Shown: piece after piece, positions 45,901 to 60,800 of the stretch
Position numbering within the stretch: the first letter of the stretch is position 1
Layout: each line of letters opens with the position of its first letter
From: Marisa cornuarietis
Taxonomy: Eukaryota; Mollusca; Gastropoda; Architaenioglossa; Ampullariidae
Assembly (NCBI GenBank): GCA_004794655.1
Contig: SMMW01000576.1
Coordinates: 5,054,501 to 5,118,500, forward strand
Direction of reading: 5' to 3'
Length of the DNA stretch: 64,000 bases
Position numbers and translations under genes: made by a program
The notes under the pieces: generated by a model
The model's database searches: none
What the model saw: only the letters and a program-made list of their open reading frames with translations
What the model was told of the DNA's origin: nothing

Positions 45901-48800
45901 GGTGACTACACGCAGCGGTGAGACTTGCGCCTTCTCGTGTTTCCATTCTTTCTGCCGTGTAGCGTCGTGAAGTCTGTCTTTTTGTTATTTTACTGTAATA
46001 TCTTTAACGCCAAACTTCAGTTTAAACCGCAAGCCGAATTAAGATTAAAAAAATAACTATTTCCTCTTTTCTTGAAGCAAACTATTTTCTCCAGTGGATA
46101 ATGACAATATTTAGATTTCCCTCGTCTAATATTGTTTCCAGAAGGCATCCAGTCTCGAGTGCAAATGCCCTTTGACCACGGCTACAACCTCGGAAGTGAA
46201 GGTGACGTGCAAGCTCGTGCACAGCGCGCACTGGACCAGCTGTGCTCTGTCACCGAAGATGGTGTGCACGCCGAAGTGCCTCGAATGTTCTCGCAGCTCG
46301 TTGGAATCGTGAAGAAGATGGACATCAGTGACATTCGGGACATTTACAACCAGCTGAAGAGCAAAGTCATATGCAGCGACAACAACCAACGTACCCTGTA
46401 AGCTACAGGAATGAATTGTTAAATAGACTCTCCCTTTGCTAGCAAATTTTGTTTCCTTTTGATTTTGGCGAGTTCCGAAAGTGTGTGGAACGACAGATCG
46501 AAAAATAGTCAGAAATCAGCTATTTAGAAAAATTAAGTCATGACGAGCAAAGACAGTGTGTGTGTGTGAGAGAGAGAGAGAGAATTGAGAAAGAGGAAGC
46601 GAAAGCACTCCAGCTATATTTGTTATGTCACGTGCTTGCAGGAAGTTCTTCACTGACACCCTGCCCATGGCCGGCACCAGCCAGTCGGTAGCCATGATGA
46701 AAGAGCTAATGATTCGTGGCGATGTTACCGGCAATGATGTCAGTCTGTGGCTCATGTTGCTGGCCTTCATCAAAGAACCAACATCAGACATGCTCACTTC
46801 CGTCAAGGTCAGCTGGGATTTGGAAAAAGCCAACCATTACTTAGTCACAATAGCTTAGTTTCCGTGAACTTGCTTAGACCAGTCCATCAAAAATAATTTG
46901 CTACGATTTTTTTTAAAAGAAAGGCATAAACAAACAAAAACAAATCACGTAACACGCGCTAAAGAGGATTTCCCCCCGTGCATAAAAAGAGAAATCATCC
47001 AAACGCATCGCCAGAAATGGGATCGCTTCCCCTTAATTTTTAATTCTTCGTAGAGGAGGAGGGGTTGTTGTAAGGCAGCTTGCGGGTCAGCATTCATTTT
47101 AATTAAAACGGTTATTTTGTTTAGGAACTCCTGAACGCCGACGCTCTGAAACAGCGGGCAATGCTGCCATTGTCAGCTCTTGTCAACAACTACTGCAAAT
47201 CAAACGACGACTGCGACACCAACGTCGGCGTCGCCGGCATCATCACAGCCCTCGAGAAGGACATCGGCAGCAGCTGCTACGTCAACGATAACACCATCAA
47301 GACCGTGAGTACTGCTGTGGCTAAATATCAAGTTTCTTGAGCTGCCAAAACAACACAAACTTAATTGAAAGCCGTACAGCGCCATAATTCCAACATCTGG
47401 TGGTGGGAGATATATAACCTATTTAAAGATATGTACTAAGTTGGTTTGTAGTGGGAATATGTAGCTAAAGAAATCTGGTTCGGGATTTGAAAGTTAGAGG
47501 TTACATTGAGTGAACTTCACGGATGCTTCTGACTACTCAGTTTGACTGATGTCAGGTTCTGCTGGCGTTGAGTGCTCTGGGTAATACTGGCCACAGCCGT
47601 GCCGCCTCCATTGTGACCCGCTGCTTGTCCGATCGCGTTCCCATGGAGGTGCGAGTGGCAGCCGCCAGGTCCTTCCGCCGCATGCCGTGTGACAGTGACG
47701 TAAGTAAAGACGAAATGTGGCGTGTGATTTAAAATTCTTTAAAACAGAAACCATACATTTATGGAAAGGAAATATGTTCTTCTCAGTTTTCTTCTCCGAA
47801 CGACTTTCGAAGCGAAGAAACATGGTCACTTAATTATTGCCTGTTTAATGTGCTGCAGAGGAGCAAGCTGATGGACATCTTGAAGGATGCTGGTGAAGAT
47901 GCTGAACTCCGCACCGCGGCCTACCTGCAACTGATGACCTGTCCAACTCCTGATGTTCTGAACAAGATCCAAACTGTCATCGAAGGGGAGCCTGAAAAGT
48001 CTCAGGTAATATAAAATTAAAAGTCCATTCTTCATCGTCGCCGATGAGTCACTTAAATATTAAGAGAAAATATCGCTTGCTGTTCAGCTCGTTATGTTAT
48101 TGGTATAATCAGTGAGTTTTTATCGTAGAACAAACATTTGAAATGAATTCTCTACCATTTTTTTCTCAACAGCTCGGGTCCTTTGTGCTCACACACCTTC
48201 ACAACCTTCAGGAAACATCAAGCCCATTAAAACAAGGGATTAAAGAGATGGTCAAGAACGTTCGAATCAACAAAGAATTTGACCTGAACCCCGTCAAGTT
48301 TTCTCGCAACTATGAGAAGTCTGCCTTTCTCAAACTAATAAACACAGGTACAGGCGCGAATCGCCAAAATGGGTCTAACAGATCTCGTCAAGTAAATCAA
48401 GTCTAATCATGCAAAATTATTTAAAAGGAAAGGTAAATCGATAAGATATTAATACGTATTTTATCTACAAGAAGCAATGAGCATTCTTGACCCTAAATAT
48501 AAAAGAAATACATGGCTATGTAAAGTTAAGATTTTTAAAAAGTTCATATCTATTGTATTTTTAAACATCGCCAACAAAAACGGTGGTGGTTTTTCAGGTG
48601 CCCAGGCCGAATCTAACCTGATCTGGTCTTCGCAGTCATCCCTCCCCCGTTCACTGAGCGCCAACTTGAGTGTAGAGCTGTTCGGACATTCCGTCAACCT
48701 TCTGGAGGTCGGTGGCCGCATTGAGGGTCTAGAGTACCTCATGGAAACCCTCCTGAGTCCCTACACCTTCCTCGGCGAAAGCAAGGCAAGCTCCTCAGAG
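42443..48800 (+). CDS. apolpp: Apolipophorin exons 1-13: signal peptide and vitellogenin_N (LLT) module
   Basis: Exons 42443-42494, 43185-43229, 44248-44408, 44868-45116, 45313-45465, 45722-45917, 46142-46397, 46642-46807, 47125-47304, 47556-47699, 47859-48005, 48173-48347, 48598-48800; residues 1-709. Residues 30 to about 290 form the N-sheet with paired cysteines (ISQCDLVLV, AELCPDSS, GRCQAKYEV, LLGCTDRHD). Residues of about 300-640 are the helical arch, with the typical LFTDTLPMAGT-like turn (FFTDTLPMAGT) and repeated helices such as AASIVTRCLSD and LRTAAYLQLMTC. The module loads lipid in contact with MTP in animals (family knowledge). Exon lengths are mostly 140-260 bases and phases all agree. 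Confidence 0.9.
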
Positions 48801-51800
48801 GTGAGCCCCTTCGGTGTTGGAAAACACTGACCACCAGCTGCCATTTGATATATTTCAGCTTTCAATATCATTCGTGTGAATTTAGACCACAGTGCTCTGG
48901 TAAAGTAATCGTCATTCATCTGCTATTTTATAAAGGAAGCATTTTATAGCATTTAACAAACACAGTTATGTGTCATCAAATAATAATTTGTATCATCTGC
49001 TTTACTTATACCCACTGTTTTAAATATTTGGATACAGAAGCAGGCCAGACTGGACGAACTCAAAGGGTCGATCTACGCAAGTGTGTTTGGCAATGAGCTG
49101 TTGTTCAGTCGCTTCCGTGGCATCAACTCTCTCGTCTCGGGCAAAACATTTAACTTGCTGGACTTCCTGATCAAGCTGTCCAAGGACCACGATTTCAGCT
49201 TCACCCAGGGCCTGCAACTCGTGGATAGCAGCATGACAGTACCCACAGCCGGTGGTCTGCCCCTTACTCTCTCCATAAATGCTACAGCCACCGTCGATGT
49301 CCGCGCTGTCGGCAAGATGGACCTGCGCAAAGTGTCCAGCAGCCCCAGAAGCCTGCAGATTGATGGAGAACTGCGCCCCAGGTAACAGCCATCTTCAACC
49401 TGTAAAGTACGACGTGATTAACCTTCAATCCCAGTAAAATTAAAACGTTTTTAGACTTTCACTGCCGACGACGACCTCAGGGGAGAAAAGACCTAGAATT
49501 CAGCGCTTGAAAACAGACTAAGATTTAAAAAAAATAAACAGGAGATCATTGTTATTATACATTAAATGGCGTTGTTTTATACTAGCTTGTTTGATAATTT
49601 TTACATTTGACTTGATTTTTTTCATTTGATAATTTTTGTCACTTTCACCTGTGTAGCATCTTTCTCCATAGCAGTAACGTGTCTTGGTTCTACTTTAAAT
49701 AGAACTATTCACTGCTATGATTTAGCCATAATTTCCATTTAATTGTATAAACTTTGATGTGTTAACAAACAGCGGAGCCGTGAGTGTCGACGGGGTGATG
49801 TCTCTTGATGCCAAGGTCACTCGCACAGCTCTCAAGGTCAGCGGCACGCTCCACTCCAGCCTGGCACTCAAGGGTCGCGTGGAGCTGGAGAGAGGCAAGG
49901 TCCTCAACGTCCAGATCGACATGCCTGACGACAAGCTCGAGATTTTCGACATCAGGTAACTGGGGCGTCTAATCATTAACTATGATCGCAGTGTATAGTC
50001 AACCAGTTACATTTAACTAGTCAATACACTGTAGAATGCCATTAAACAGCATGGCAGATAGCTCGATTTAAGACGAGGTAATCAGCAGAATCTCTATAGC
50101 TTTTTATTTTTAATGATTTTTCTTCATTTTTGTTCGGCGCGGGGGTTATTTTTCCCTTTTTAGTCTAATTTTGAGACACTCAACTGCTTTTCACATAACA
50201 AGACTTGAACTTGTGGTAATAGAAATGTGTAACACTTTAAAATAATTACTCATTTTACTTTACCTGTAGATAAAGATAAATCTTATTTAGCTCTTTTAGA
50301 CATATTTTATATATTTTTTAAACACAGAAAATCTTTTCTAATTACAGATCACAGTTTTTCATTATTCGCAATGGTGAGGAACGAGAACAGAAGATGGTCA
50401 CAGAGAACCGCAAAGAGTTTAAAGTGTGCTCAGGCGACACCGTGGCCCGTTTCAGTGGCCTGGAGCTCTGTGGAGAGCTGCAGTTCCCCAATGCCTCCCT
50501 CAAGACCACGGGGCCTTTCTTCCCCTTCACCGGCCCTTCATCCTTCAGCATCGTCCTCTACAAGCGTGACACCCACACTGGCTACAAGCTGCTGGCCAAA
50601 CGTGTCGAGGTGAGTCTCTGTCATAGCAAGAACAGGCAGTTATAGATCTATTGCAATACTGGTGGTGTTCTCCATTTCAAATACTTGTGAAAATTACTTT
50701 AAAGCCAAGGTTTGCAAAATACGCTCTAAACCGGCTAATTTTACCTCATTTAAACCGAAGCTATTAAAGCAGCAGGACAGGAGTCGTCTTAAAACGTGTT
50801 CTGTTATTCCTCAGAATTCACGTTCCAGCGTCGCTCAACTGTCCTTCGACACCCCAGGTTCCAGCGTTGTGCGCGCAGTTTCCTTCGACTTTATGATTAA
50901 CTACGACCAGAAGGAAGTGGAAATCTCCATGGCTTCACCTTGGAAAAAAGTCTCTTTGAATGGTGAGTGACTGTAGCGAACTTTCTCTTGCTCAGACATC
51001 CACGTGCATACACATGCATACATCTTTTCTCTTTCCTAAACTGTCATTGACGTTCTCTTGTGCCCATTTCATGAGTATTTACACTTGTTGATGCTACGCC
51101 AAACATCATGTTCACTTCTATAATTATTAGATTTTAATACGTTTTATTCTAAAACACAAATGACTTTCAAAAAGTATTTGTCACTTTTCTAAGTACGTAC
51201 TACTCAAGAAATAAAGTCAGGTTTCCCAGCAGCCATGATCTTTTTCTCAACCAGTCCCATTCGTCTCAGGTGGCGTGGTGAACGACTCTGGGCTTAAGAG
51301 CCTGACGGGCACCATCACTGTAGACGACAGCAGCATCTACTCCATCACCTCCGAAGTCAAGGTGGAAAACAAAGACAGTTTGATCGAATACACTCCCGTT
51401 CTTGAAATCGTGCGTCCTGAAGCCGACACCATAGCCCTCCGAGGTACTGTGCAGCTGGATGTCAAGGGTCGCTCTCTGAACTCTGACCTTACCTTAACAG
51501 GCATCACCGCCACACCCCTCCAGCTTCAAGGTAACTGAACGGTGATCATCAATATCGATAAACTTTTGTGTTTTGCTGCTAGGCTTAATTTGTCTTGCTC
51601 TGTTTCGGTGATAAATATCTCAGAACTGGAATAATAATCTTGTTTTTTTTTCTAGGCACCTACACTAACACGGATGCAGAGAAAAGCGTTCGGGGTACCT
51701 TCATCAACGGCAAAAAGCAGTATTCCGCCAACATCGGCACCACATTGGACATCAAGACCTCTAAGAAAGGACCAGCATCCTTTGAGGTTAGCCCTGTCAT

Positions 51801-54800
51801 CACCATCACTATCCCCGGCGCACAGCTGGTATCTTTCGTCGGCAACGCCGCCTACCGAGAAGACAGAAATCTTCGCGCGGAGTTCACTCTGGAAATTCCC
51901 AGTCTCCTGGACAAAGGCGCCAGCTTCAAAAGTAAGACATTTATCTTTTTCTAGAGCCATAGTCATGAACCAGAGGTACATTTGTAACCCAGAGTTTTCA
52001 TTAAGTCTAATTAATAGCTACAGTCCTAACAAGCCCTTGTAGCCATTGATGTGAACCATACACAAAATGGAGACACACAGATTATTAGCTGATCTCCTAG
52101 GATCTGTTTTCAATTATAGGACATAGCAGCGCCATATTACCGTGAGGTAAACATACCTCTGTTTCATGAGTCTTGCCATCTTATTCTCTTCTTTAGTATT
52201 GGCAACATTTTTTGGTAGCTTTAAACTTTTTAGAGGCAACGATATTCGTTTTGAAAGAAATCATGTTTATCACAAAAACATTTCCATTATTTTATATGTT
52301 AGCCTTTTAATTAAGAAGGTAGTCAAAAAAGTGTTCCGATAGTTTCTGGAAGCACGTTTTAAGTTACATATGGGATATGGCCACTAATTTTGTTCCGCCT
52401 GTCAACAGGCAGCCTTGTGAAAAAAGGACGGAAAAGTGGTTCACGCTACGACATCGAAATGCGCTTTAAATCACGACCTTTCACTGGAAAGGTGGACGGC
52501 CAGGTACTGACTCGTGACGGCCTTGTCACGTCAAAGGTCACGGTCGACTACAACATCCAGCGGGTGGGCGCCGATAGGCTGAGCGTTAACGGCAAATTCA
52601 GCGACAAGAGCACTAGCGCTTACAGAAAGTACACCCTATCAACGTGAGTCTCGTTTTACATTCTTTCTCATATTCTGGAACGATCTCTTCAAGATGTTGC
52701 TACAAATTCTTTAAAAATAAAACGAACAACGAAGTGATAAAAAGGGTTCTAAGAACAGTCTAATTTTTTGCACTATAATCTCCGCGTTCACGCAAACATA
52801 GCAAGAATTAACATACCTAGAGTGGGTATTAGGAAACCTATGGCACAATCTTGTACCCAGCGTGAGTTCTAGATCGCCCACGTTGTTTTGCAGATTATAC
52901 TGTTTGTGGTTTCTATCTGAGCGTTTTCCGTTTGACAGAAACGTGGACTTCAAGCAAAATCCTGACTGGAACGTGGACGTGAACGTAGATGTCAATCACA
53001 AAAAGAAGCGCAGTGAAGGTGAGCTGAAGGTCGTGTACGGAAAAGATGTCAAAGACAAGAGCAAACAGATGTACTTTTCCGCCTTACTTGACCGCAAGTT
53101 CACATCTTTGGAGAAGATGGACGTCGAGTACAAGGTCAAGGCCACTGTGCCCGCATTGGTACGTTTTGTTTTTGAACTTGTCAAGATCAGCTTTTGACGC
53201 AAAAATTTAAAGCAGCTCAGGAGAACTTTTTCCAGACCTTTATCGTCAAACTTCTATTATCCTGTTATTTCGTTTTTCCATAACTAAAGGTTTACAAATA
53301 AAACAATAAAAATAAATATCCGACACTAGATCGGAGAAGTCTCCAAGAAACTTCTTTTCGTTTATTCAACAGCAGCTGGACACAATGGTGTCCGGGGCTC
53401 ATGCTCACTCCTCGGAGTCTCTGGTCAGCAACATTAACGTCGCATACGCTAAGGACAAGAAAATCAATGCTGCCGTTTCTCTTCGCAACAAATCCGATGA
53501 CCAGCTGAAATGGGTGGGTGAGGCTAGTCTCAGCTACCCTGGACAGGAATACGGCCTGGAAACCTCCGTTAAAGAGAAAAGCGGTCGGCAGTTTGTCCAC
53601 ACGATGACCATGAAAAGGAAAGGCCAGCAGATCCTTTCAACAACTTCCAGCTACAAAGCCTCAGGTAGTGGCGAGTACGAGATCACATCCGAAATCGAAG
53701 CAGAAGGCTACAAACGCGTCCAGGTTGGTTTCAATGCTTACACCTGTGCATACTTTAAAATCATGGCTTTAAAAGTATTTTCTACATACCACTATGAACA
53801 TGGTTTTAAATATACAATTTTACACATCATTTTATGAATATGGCTTTAAACATGGCCAGCACTGGATGAAATAATAAGCGTAAATTGACGATTGTCATTA
53901 CTTGGAGAGCTAAGAAAATTATAACATTGTGCGTGTGGCAAACATCTGTCTTACTTTTTGCATCAAACAGCTCACCGGATCCGCCAACACTGACACAGAA
54001 AATCTTCAGTTGAACTCGAAACTGCTGTACGGCAAAGATACCTACGGTCTGTCAGGCCTTTCGAAGATCTCTCAAGGACCGCGCGGTAAATGGAGTTTAG
54101 ACCTGGTCTACCCGGCTCGTCACATTGTGCTGAACGCAGAAGGCGGTCGGAAACGCAACACATTCGAAACGGACTTCGAGTTAGCATGGGACAAAGACAA
54201 AGATGAGACAGCTAAGGTCAGTGATCTTTTCAGCTGTACCGACAACTATTTGTACTGTTTCATCTTCCCTTGAAGCCACTGTCATTTGAGCACTTTAGAA
54301 TGTATAAACCGCCAGAAAAGTGTGCTTTTTTGGTAATTCTATTTCTCACCACAATTGTCTCTCTTTTCCTCCCTCCCTACAGGTTTCTGTTCAAGCCAGC
54401 GGCACCTTTAAGAGCTCCCGTGATGTCACAAGCGCAAACGGCAAGTTCACCCTGAGCACCCCCTTCAAGCCTGTGAACTCTCTCGCCGTCAGTATGGCCT
54501 ACGATGACGATGCCCAGCACTACGGCCTCAATGGCAAAATGACGCTCGGTGACAAATCGCAGCAAATCTCCTCCAGCCTCAGCCTTTCCAAGCCCTTGTC
54601 CTTGCGCAACCTGCAGATGACTTGGGAAGCGGAGTCTCCTTTCCAGGTGAACACATTTCTTTTCTCCTCACAAGCACAGTTTAGCCCTAAGTGCAGCCCA
54701 CCTTCTCTTGGCGTAAACAGCACCACCCGTCAGGCGAAACGTATTGCACCTTCCAAAAACGTTCTTTATGTGAATTATTCAAACAAAACAACTGAATCAG

Positions 54801-57800
54801 CAGCTGGCTTAAACATCCCGTGTTTAGTCAACAAATGATTTTTCAGATGTCGAAAGTGGTGTATAGCTAGGAATTCTTTTTCTCAAGGGTCTGAGCCGTA
54901 TGGACGCCTCCGTCGCTCACTCGATAGACGATACCACCGTTAACACCCTCGTCAAAGTCTCCAAGGGACAGAAGAGCATGGAGTTGTCCGTCAAGGCCGT
55001 CAACGGCGACGTGACCTTCGCCAGCCGAAACCTCAAGAGTGACGTCACGTTCAGATCTTCCCTCGGAATCGTTGAAGATATCAGCCTCGCGCTTTCCCAT
55101 GAAGACGATGGCGCTAGATACATATGCACCGGCGCTTTCACTCGTAAAGGAGATAGGTACGGTCAGGGTTATGTCACTTTTTTCATTGCCTAACTTTTTA
55201 ATTTTAAAATAATTAACGATAAATACTAAATCAGGTATAAACATAAAATCAACATAACCAGGTCACAAATATATATTTTTAACGATGGCACAATTTAACA
55301 CACACACAAATATTTCTTTGTAATTTCTTAGTAAGTATGTAGGTAATATTTTTTAATAATCAAGCTCAAATATCTGTTACTGCATGAAGTTATCACTGTT
55401 CTTTAATACCGCTTTGCACAATAAGTATGTTTACATCAATAAAAATTTCAGTAAAAGATAAACAAATTGGCAAGGCTTAAGTTAATTTACTATAATAAAT
55501 TAATAAAGAATTAAATAGAACAACTGTGGTCTTCAGGTACCAGGCTCAGCTTAACATGGACCACAACCTTCGAGGCTGGCAGCTGCGTAACAAGGGAAAA
55601 CTAGTCCTCAGCATGCCTAACAATGATATTACAACTACCTGGGAGCACTCCAATTCCCTAAATGATGTCAAGTGTTTGCTGACATCTTCTTGGGGTAGTG
55701 GTCGCGAACTGAAGGTTAGTTGGTTTGTTTTTGAAACATCAAGAAAATATTATTACTTACGTCAGATGCTCATAAAAGCAACCTATTTTAATGACTTCTT
55801 TATTTTATTTCATTAATGGAAACATTTGTTAAGTACTCAATTAGGATCTGAAGAAATTATCTTGTATGTATACATGATTCAGCAAAGCCTTGTAACGTTA
55901 TTTTTTAGATTCCTGATAGAGTATTGAACTCATTGTTTCTGTAGGTGGATCTGAGTGGCAGTTACGACCAGAGTTATGACAGAAGAGTTACTGGATCTTT
56001 AAATCTGCTCTCCCCATGGAAGGCAGTTCGTGACTTCAGCTTGACCTTGTCACACCAGATGGGATCTGGCAGATGTACCCACAACACTGTCTTAGTTCAC
56101 AATGGCCAGAAAAAGGCGTCCACCAGCCTTAAGTTCAGCACCGATGACCAGGCCACCAGTGGTGACTTTGCTCTGAATTGGCCCTGGACAGAGGACATCA
56201 CCGCTAAACTCAACAGCAAGTACGCCCAATATCCATACAGTGGTCAGGCTCAGGTACAGTGGAGCTCACGAAGCACGGTCAGTGTCGATGCTTCTCTGTC
56301 CAGTAACGATCTAACCGATATTGAGGGGTATGTTCGCTTCACCTCTCCTTTCCAGGTGGTCAAGAGCGTCACGATGAAGGCTTCTCACAAACAGGACGGC
56401 GATGATGCCACATCGAAGATAAATGTCGATTACGGCGTGCGGCAGTCAGTCAACTTCGAATTACGAGTTCGCCCTCAGACCCTGACGCTGGCTCGCGCCA
56501 CGTTAAAACTGCCATGGGACAAGGTATCCGTGATCGACGCCGGCTACAGCTTTTCAGGAAGTAACAACAACTTCGACTCCAGCGCCGACTTTACCGTGCA
56601 TCCCTTCCTGGGCAAGTACAGCGCCTCCCTCCTTCTGAACGTCGTGGCTGACTACTCTGGTAAGCTGCGAATCGTGACGCCACACAGACAGTTGCCCTAC
56701 GCGCAACTGACTGTGACGAGCAGGAAGAACAACATCGGGCGTGTCAACAACATTGAGGCCGAGATCGCTCCGCGACAAATCTATTCCCTGAACACCGTTT
56801 ACTCGTTTGCCAAACCCATCATCTTCTCGGCTAACGTAGAGACCCCGTTGGAAGGCTACCGTAAATTCGCTGTCTCCATGAAACACACACAGGAAGACTC
56901 TGGAATCCAGACGCAGGCTGAGGTGCATTACTCCCCCGAGCAGAGCGTGGAAGGCAGTTTCAACATGGACTGGTCCACTGGCTTCCAAGGATCCTTGCAG
57001 CTGAAGACGCCATTTGAGCGATACAGGGACAACCACATTTCCGTGCGACACGATGGGGACTGGAGTAGCTTCAACAGCCATGCCGAAGTAGATGTTGCTA
57101 GCCAACGGGCATCCGCCGACGCTCAGTTTAAGTACAGCAGTTACAACACAGAAAGTAAGCTGGTCCTCGACATCCCTGTTGGTCTTCTTGACCCCATCGA
57201 AGTTAAAGTCAGCAAGAAAGGTTACGTGGACGACTTCAAGAGCTCGGCTTCTCTTACCTACGGCAACAAAAAGTTCGAAGGCAAGCTCAACCATAAATTG
57301 AATTCTCGCTCTCTGAAAACGACTGCCTCCTTCACGTCACCTTCCACCGAAAATGTCGATGTGTCTGTAGAATACAAAGCCAGGACCCCGTTCACGACCT
57401 CATTCAGCGCCAGTTACGGGCCGAGCTACAGCATTGCCAGCGACTCGAGTCTAGAGATGGCCCAAAGAGATGTAACCGCCTCCAGCACCTTCAAGTACAA
57501 ACTAGGGTCGAGCGAGAAGGTCATCACGACTTCAGTGAGCAAGAAAGGTGAGTGGCAGGATGTCAGTCTTTCTGCCTCTTTCACGTCGCCTTTCACCGAA
57601 GACGTTTCCTTGCAAATGGATCACAGCTGCCAGCTGCCCACCTCTTTGCGAAACACCCTGCGTGGAAACTACGGCACTCAGTACAGCGTCCTCAGCGAAA
57701 ACAGCTTCAGCTACCAAACGGCCGACCTTAGTGCCTCCACCTCCGTCAAAGTGACGATGGACAGCCTGTCCAAGGACCTTGGGGCATCTCTAAGCGTGCG

Positions 57801-60800
57801 CGGCGACGTCACCAGCACCAACCTGCAGGCCCGCGCCAGGTACAACGACCAGGCGGTTGACCTTACTGGACAGCTGGACACGCGCTCGGGTGTCATTGCT
57901 AACATTAGAGCCACGACACCTTTCACGACCTTTGAAGACGTCGGAGCATCATTCAGCTACTCCGGCGTGATGACAAATTTCGCCAGCACGGGCTACTTGC
58001 AATACAAAACAGGCATGAAAATCGAGCACTCGATAACTTTCAAAGCCCAAGACTTCAACGTCGACCTGGATGCTTCCTTCACATCTCCTATCCCTAAAAT
58101 GGAGCGAATTAGCACAAAGCTGCAAAACAGCTACAACAAACAACCCCTTAGCCTCTCCGGTTCTGCTCAGCTAACTCACGCATGGGGCACCGAGCGTGTC
58201 ACTTACACAGTTACCCAAGATGACGAAGAGCTTAACGGAAATACGATGTTACAGATCAACGGTCAGAAGTTTGAAGCCGCTGTAGCGCGAGTCCCACTTA
58301 CTGGTGGATACAGGCACGTAATGACCATGAAAGGACCCCAGCTTGACCTGGGCGCATCTGCTGAGTACAGTATTTCGGTGGAGAAGCTACTCGGAAAGTC
58401 CACATTCTCTTGGAACTCTGCCTCCTTCACGGCCGAAGGTGTCACTTTGACAACGGACGACAGTAATGAGTTGAGTGGCAAGGTCATCGTCGACACACCC
58501 AACTACCAGAAGGTCACCGACCTGACGCTGAAGACGAAAGGCGACATCAACGACCTCGCCATCGATTTGATCGGAAACTATGGCACCGAGCAGGCCTCTG
58601 CAGCCGTGGTTTTCAAGAACAATCCTAGCGAACTCTCTGGAAGCGTCAAGATCACCACACCTTTAGACGACTTCAAAAACGTAGGGGCTTCTTTCAAGCA
58701 GTCTGGAGACACAAGCCGTTTCAGTACCGAAGGTTCTGTCTCTTACAAGGATTCTCAAACCATTTCCTCCAAAGTCACCTTCTACCGTTACAACTGGCGC
58801 CGTATCGAAGCAACAGCGGAGCTGACTACTCCCTTCGAAGGATTCGAGGCCGTCAAAGCCGAATACCGTCATTCGGGCTCAAACGATAGATACACCTGTT
58901 CTTCTTCTCTAGAGTATGGTAACTCCAAGATTTCCGCCGACTTTAGAGCTGAAATGAGCCCCAAGTACGTTGTTGCGCTTAGTCTTAAGTCTCCATTCAG
59001 ACGCTACGAGAGCTTGGTCGCTGAAGGATCTCTAGAATCGCTGGAGAAAGTGCACAAGATGAGCAGCTCTCTTGATTTTGGCCGAGGTCGCTACTCACTG
59101 CTCGGCAGCGTGGACATGACCTCGTCGCCAATGACCCTGACAGGCAAACTAACTACCCCTTTCAAGCCGGCAAGGAACGTGGAGATGACACTAACCCATC
59201 AGGGTGAGCTGGACGACTTCACGACCAACGCCGTATTTAACTCTCCCTTGACTGATGTTATCCGCGGGGAGGTGGCCCTGAAGTACACTTCTCTTTTCGA
59301 CGTCAGCGCCGCCGCCTCTCTCAGCAGCAGGCTTAGGGGCATGGAGGATATGCGGGTCGAGGTGAAGAACACAGAAACTGGACAGAAGACGGGTCACGTG
59401 ATGGTGCGCTGGGCGCCAGAGCAGCAGGTCGTGATGGACGGCTTGTTCTCTTCCAAGGACTACTGGTACAACAAGGAGGTCAGTGCCGAGGTCGCCATCG
59501 TGACACCATTTGAGAAGCTTCGCTCAGGTAAAGTCCGCGTTGAACACAGCCAGACCGACAAGAAGTACGTGCCCAAGGTCGAAGTCAGCCTGAACGGCGA
59601 CACCCTGCTCGACGCCGACGCTGAGTTACTGTTGGCCGACAGCCCTTCCTCCGCCATCACCGTCAGAAAGCCACAGCCCATGCAGGTGACCGCAGCGATG
59701 ACCAGCGACAATGAGAAGCGAATCGGCGATGTGTTCGTCAACTGGAATCGCAACGACGTCAACCAGAACATTCGATTCAAAACCACGGCCAAGAACATCA
59801 AAACAGGATATGGGCGAGATGTGGAATACACTTTCAAGGTTTGTGTTACTACCTTTTTAAACTTCCTGTACTGTTTCGCTCACCGAAACAATCCTTTGGA
59901 TTATCTATTACTTTTAAAATAAGAAAGTTTAAGTTGGACTTGGCTGATACAGTAATGTGCAGTAATTTCCACGTAGCTTTTATTCCCATAGGTTATTCAC
60001 CCACTACGCACCCTCGGTGCTAGCATGTCCGCACAGGCAGAGGACAGAAAAGTAAGCAGCCAGGGTTATCTGTCGTGGGACGAGGCTGCCAACCAGAAAG
60101 TCTTCTACGACCTCCAGGTTTCAGACGATAGCCAGAACTTCCGTAGGGTAAGTTTATGGTGTACACAGTGTAGAACGTGAACCCTTTTTGTAAAGCTGTA
60201 TCATTATATATATATATATCTTTATTATTTTTCATACTATGTGATGTAAAGTCTGCCCGTAACAGGAGCATCATTACAAAGCATTTTTGATGTTCTAATA
60301 TTCTGTTTTCACCATAGAGCTTTGTAATTCGTTGTTTAGTTGTTCACGTTTCGTAAATTTTGCTCTTAAAAAAGAAATAATCTTTATTTGAAATTTGAAT
60401 CTTTATTACACGAAAAAGAAACATCTATTTAAAGAATGCTAAAATCCTGCCACAAAGAATGTTTTAAGACTTAAATCTTTTCCTTCCTGCTACAGGTATA
60501 CGATGCTAACATGAAAGTAGGCGTGCCAACCAGGACCCTCGAGGCAACAGGTCAGTACACCGACAACCACGGCACCAGCACTTTGGACACCACCTTCGGC
60601 TGGGATGCGGACCGCGATACCACAAAGCAAATCGGCTTCACGGCAAAGGTCACTTCTGGCAGCAAAACCAAGGCTGACCTCCTCTTCCGTCTTCCAGCAA
60701 TTGGCAAGGTGAAAAAGACGCAATTTCTTAAGATACGAAGCTGTCCTGTCACCAACATTTAGTTTTTTTTTAAAAGAAAGTTTAATTTTGTCCTGTAGAA

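Noticed and set aside
56554..57294. 246-codon minus-strand ORF
   Set aside because: Antisense shadow of the apolipophorin repeat exon, produced by its GC-rich third codon positions.
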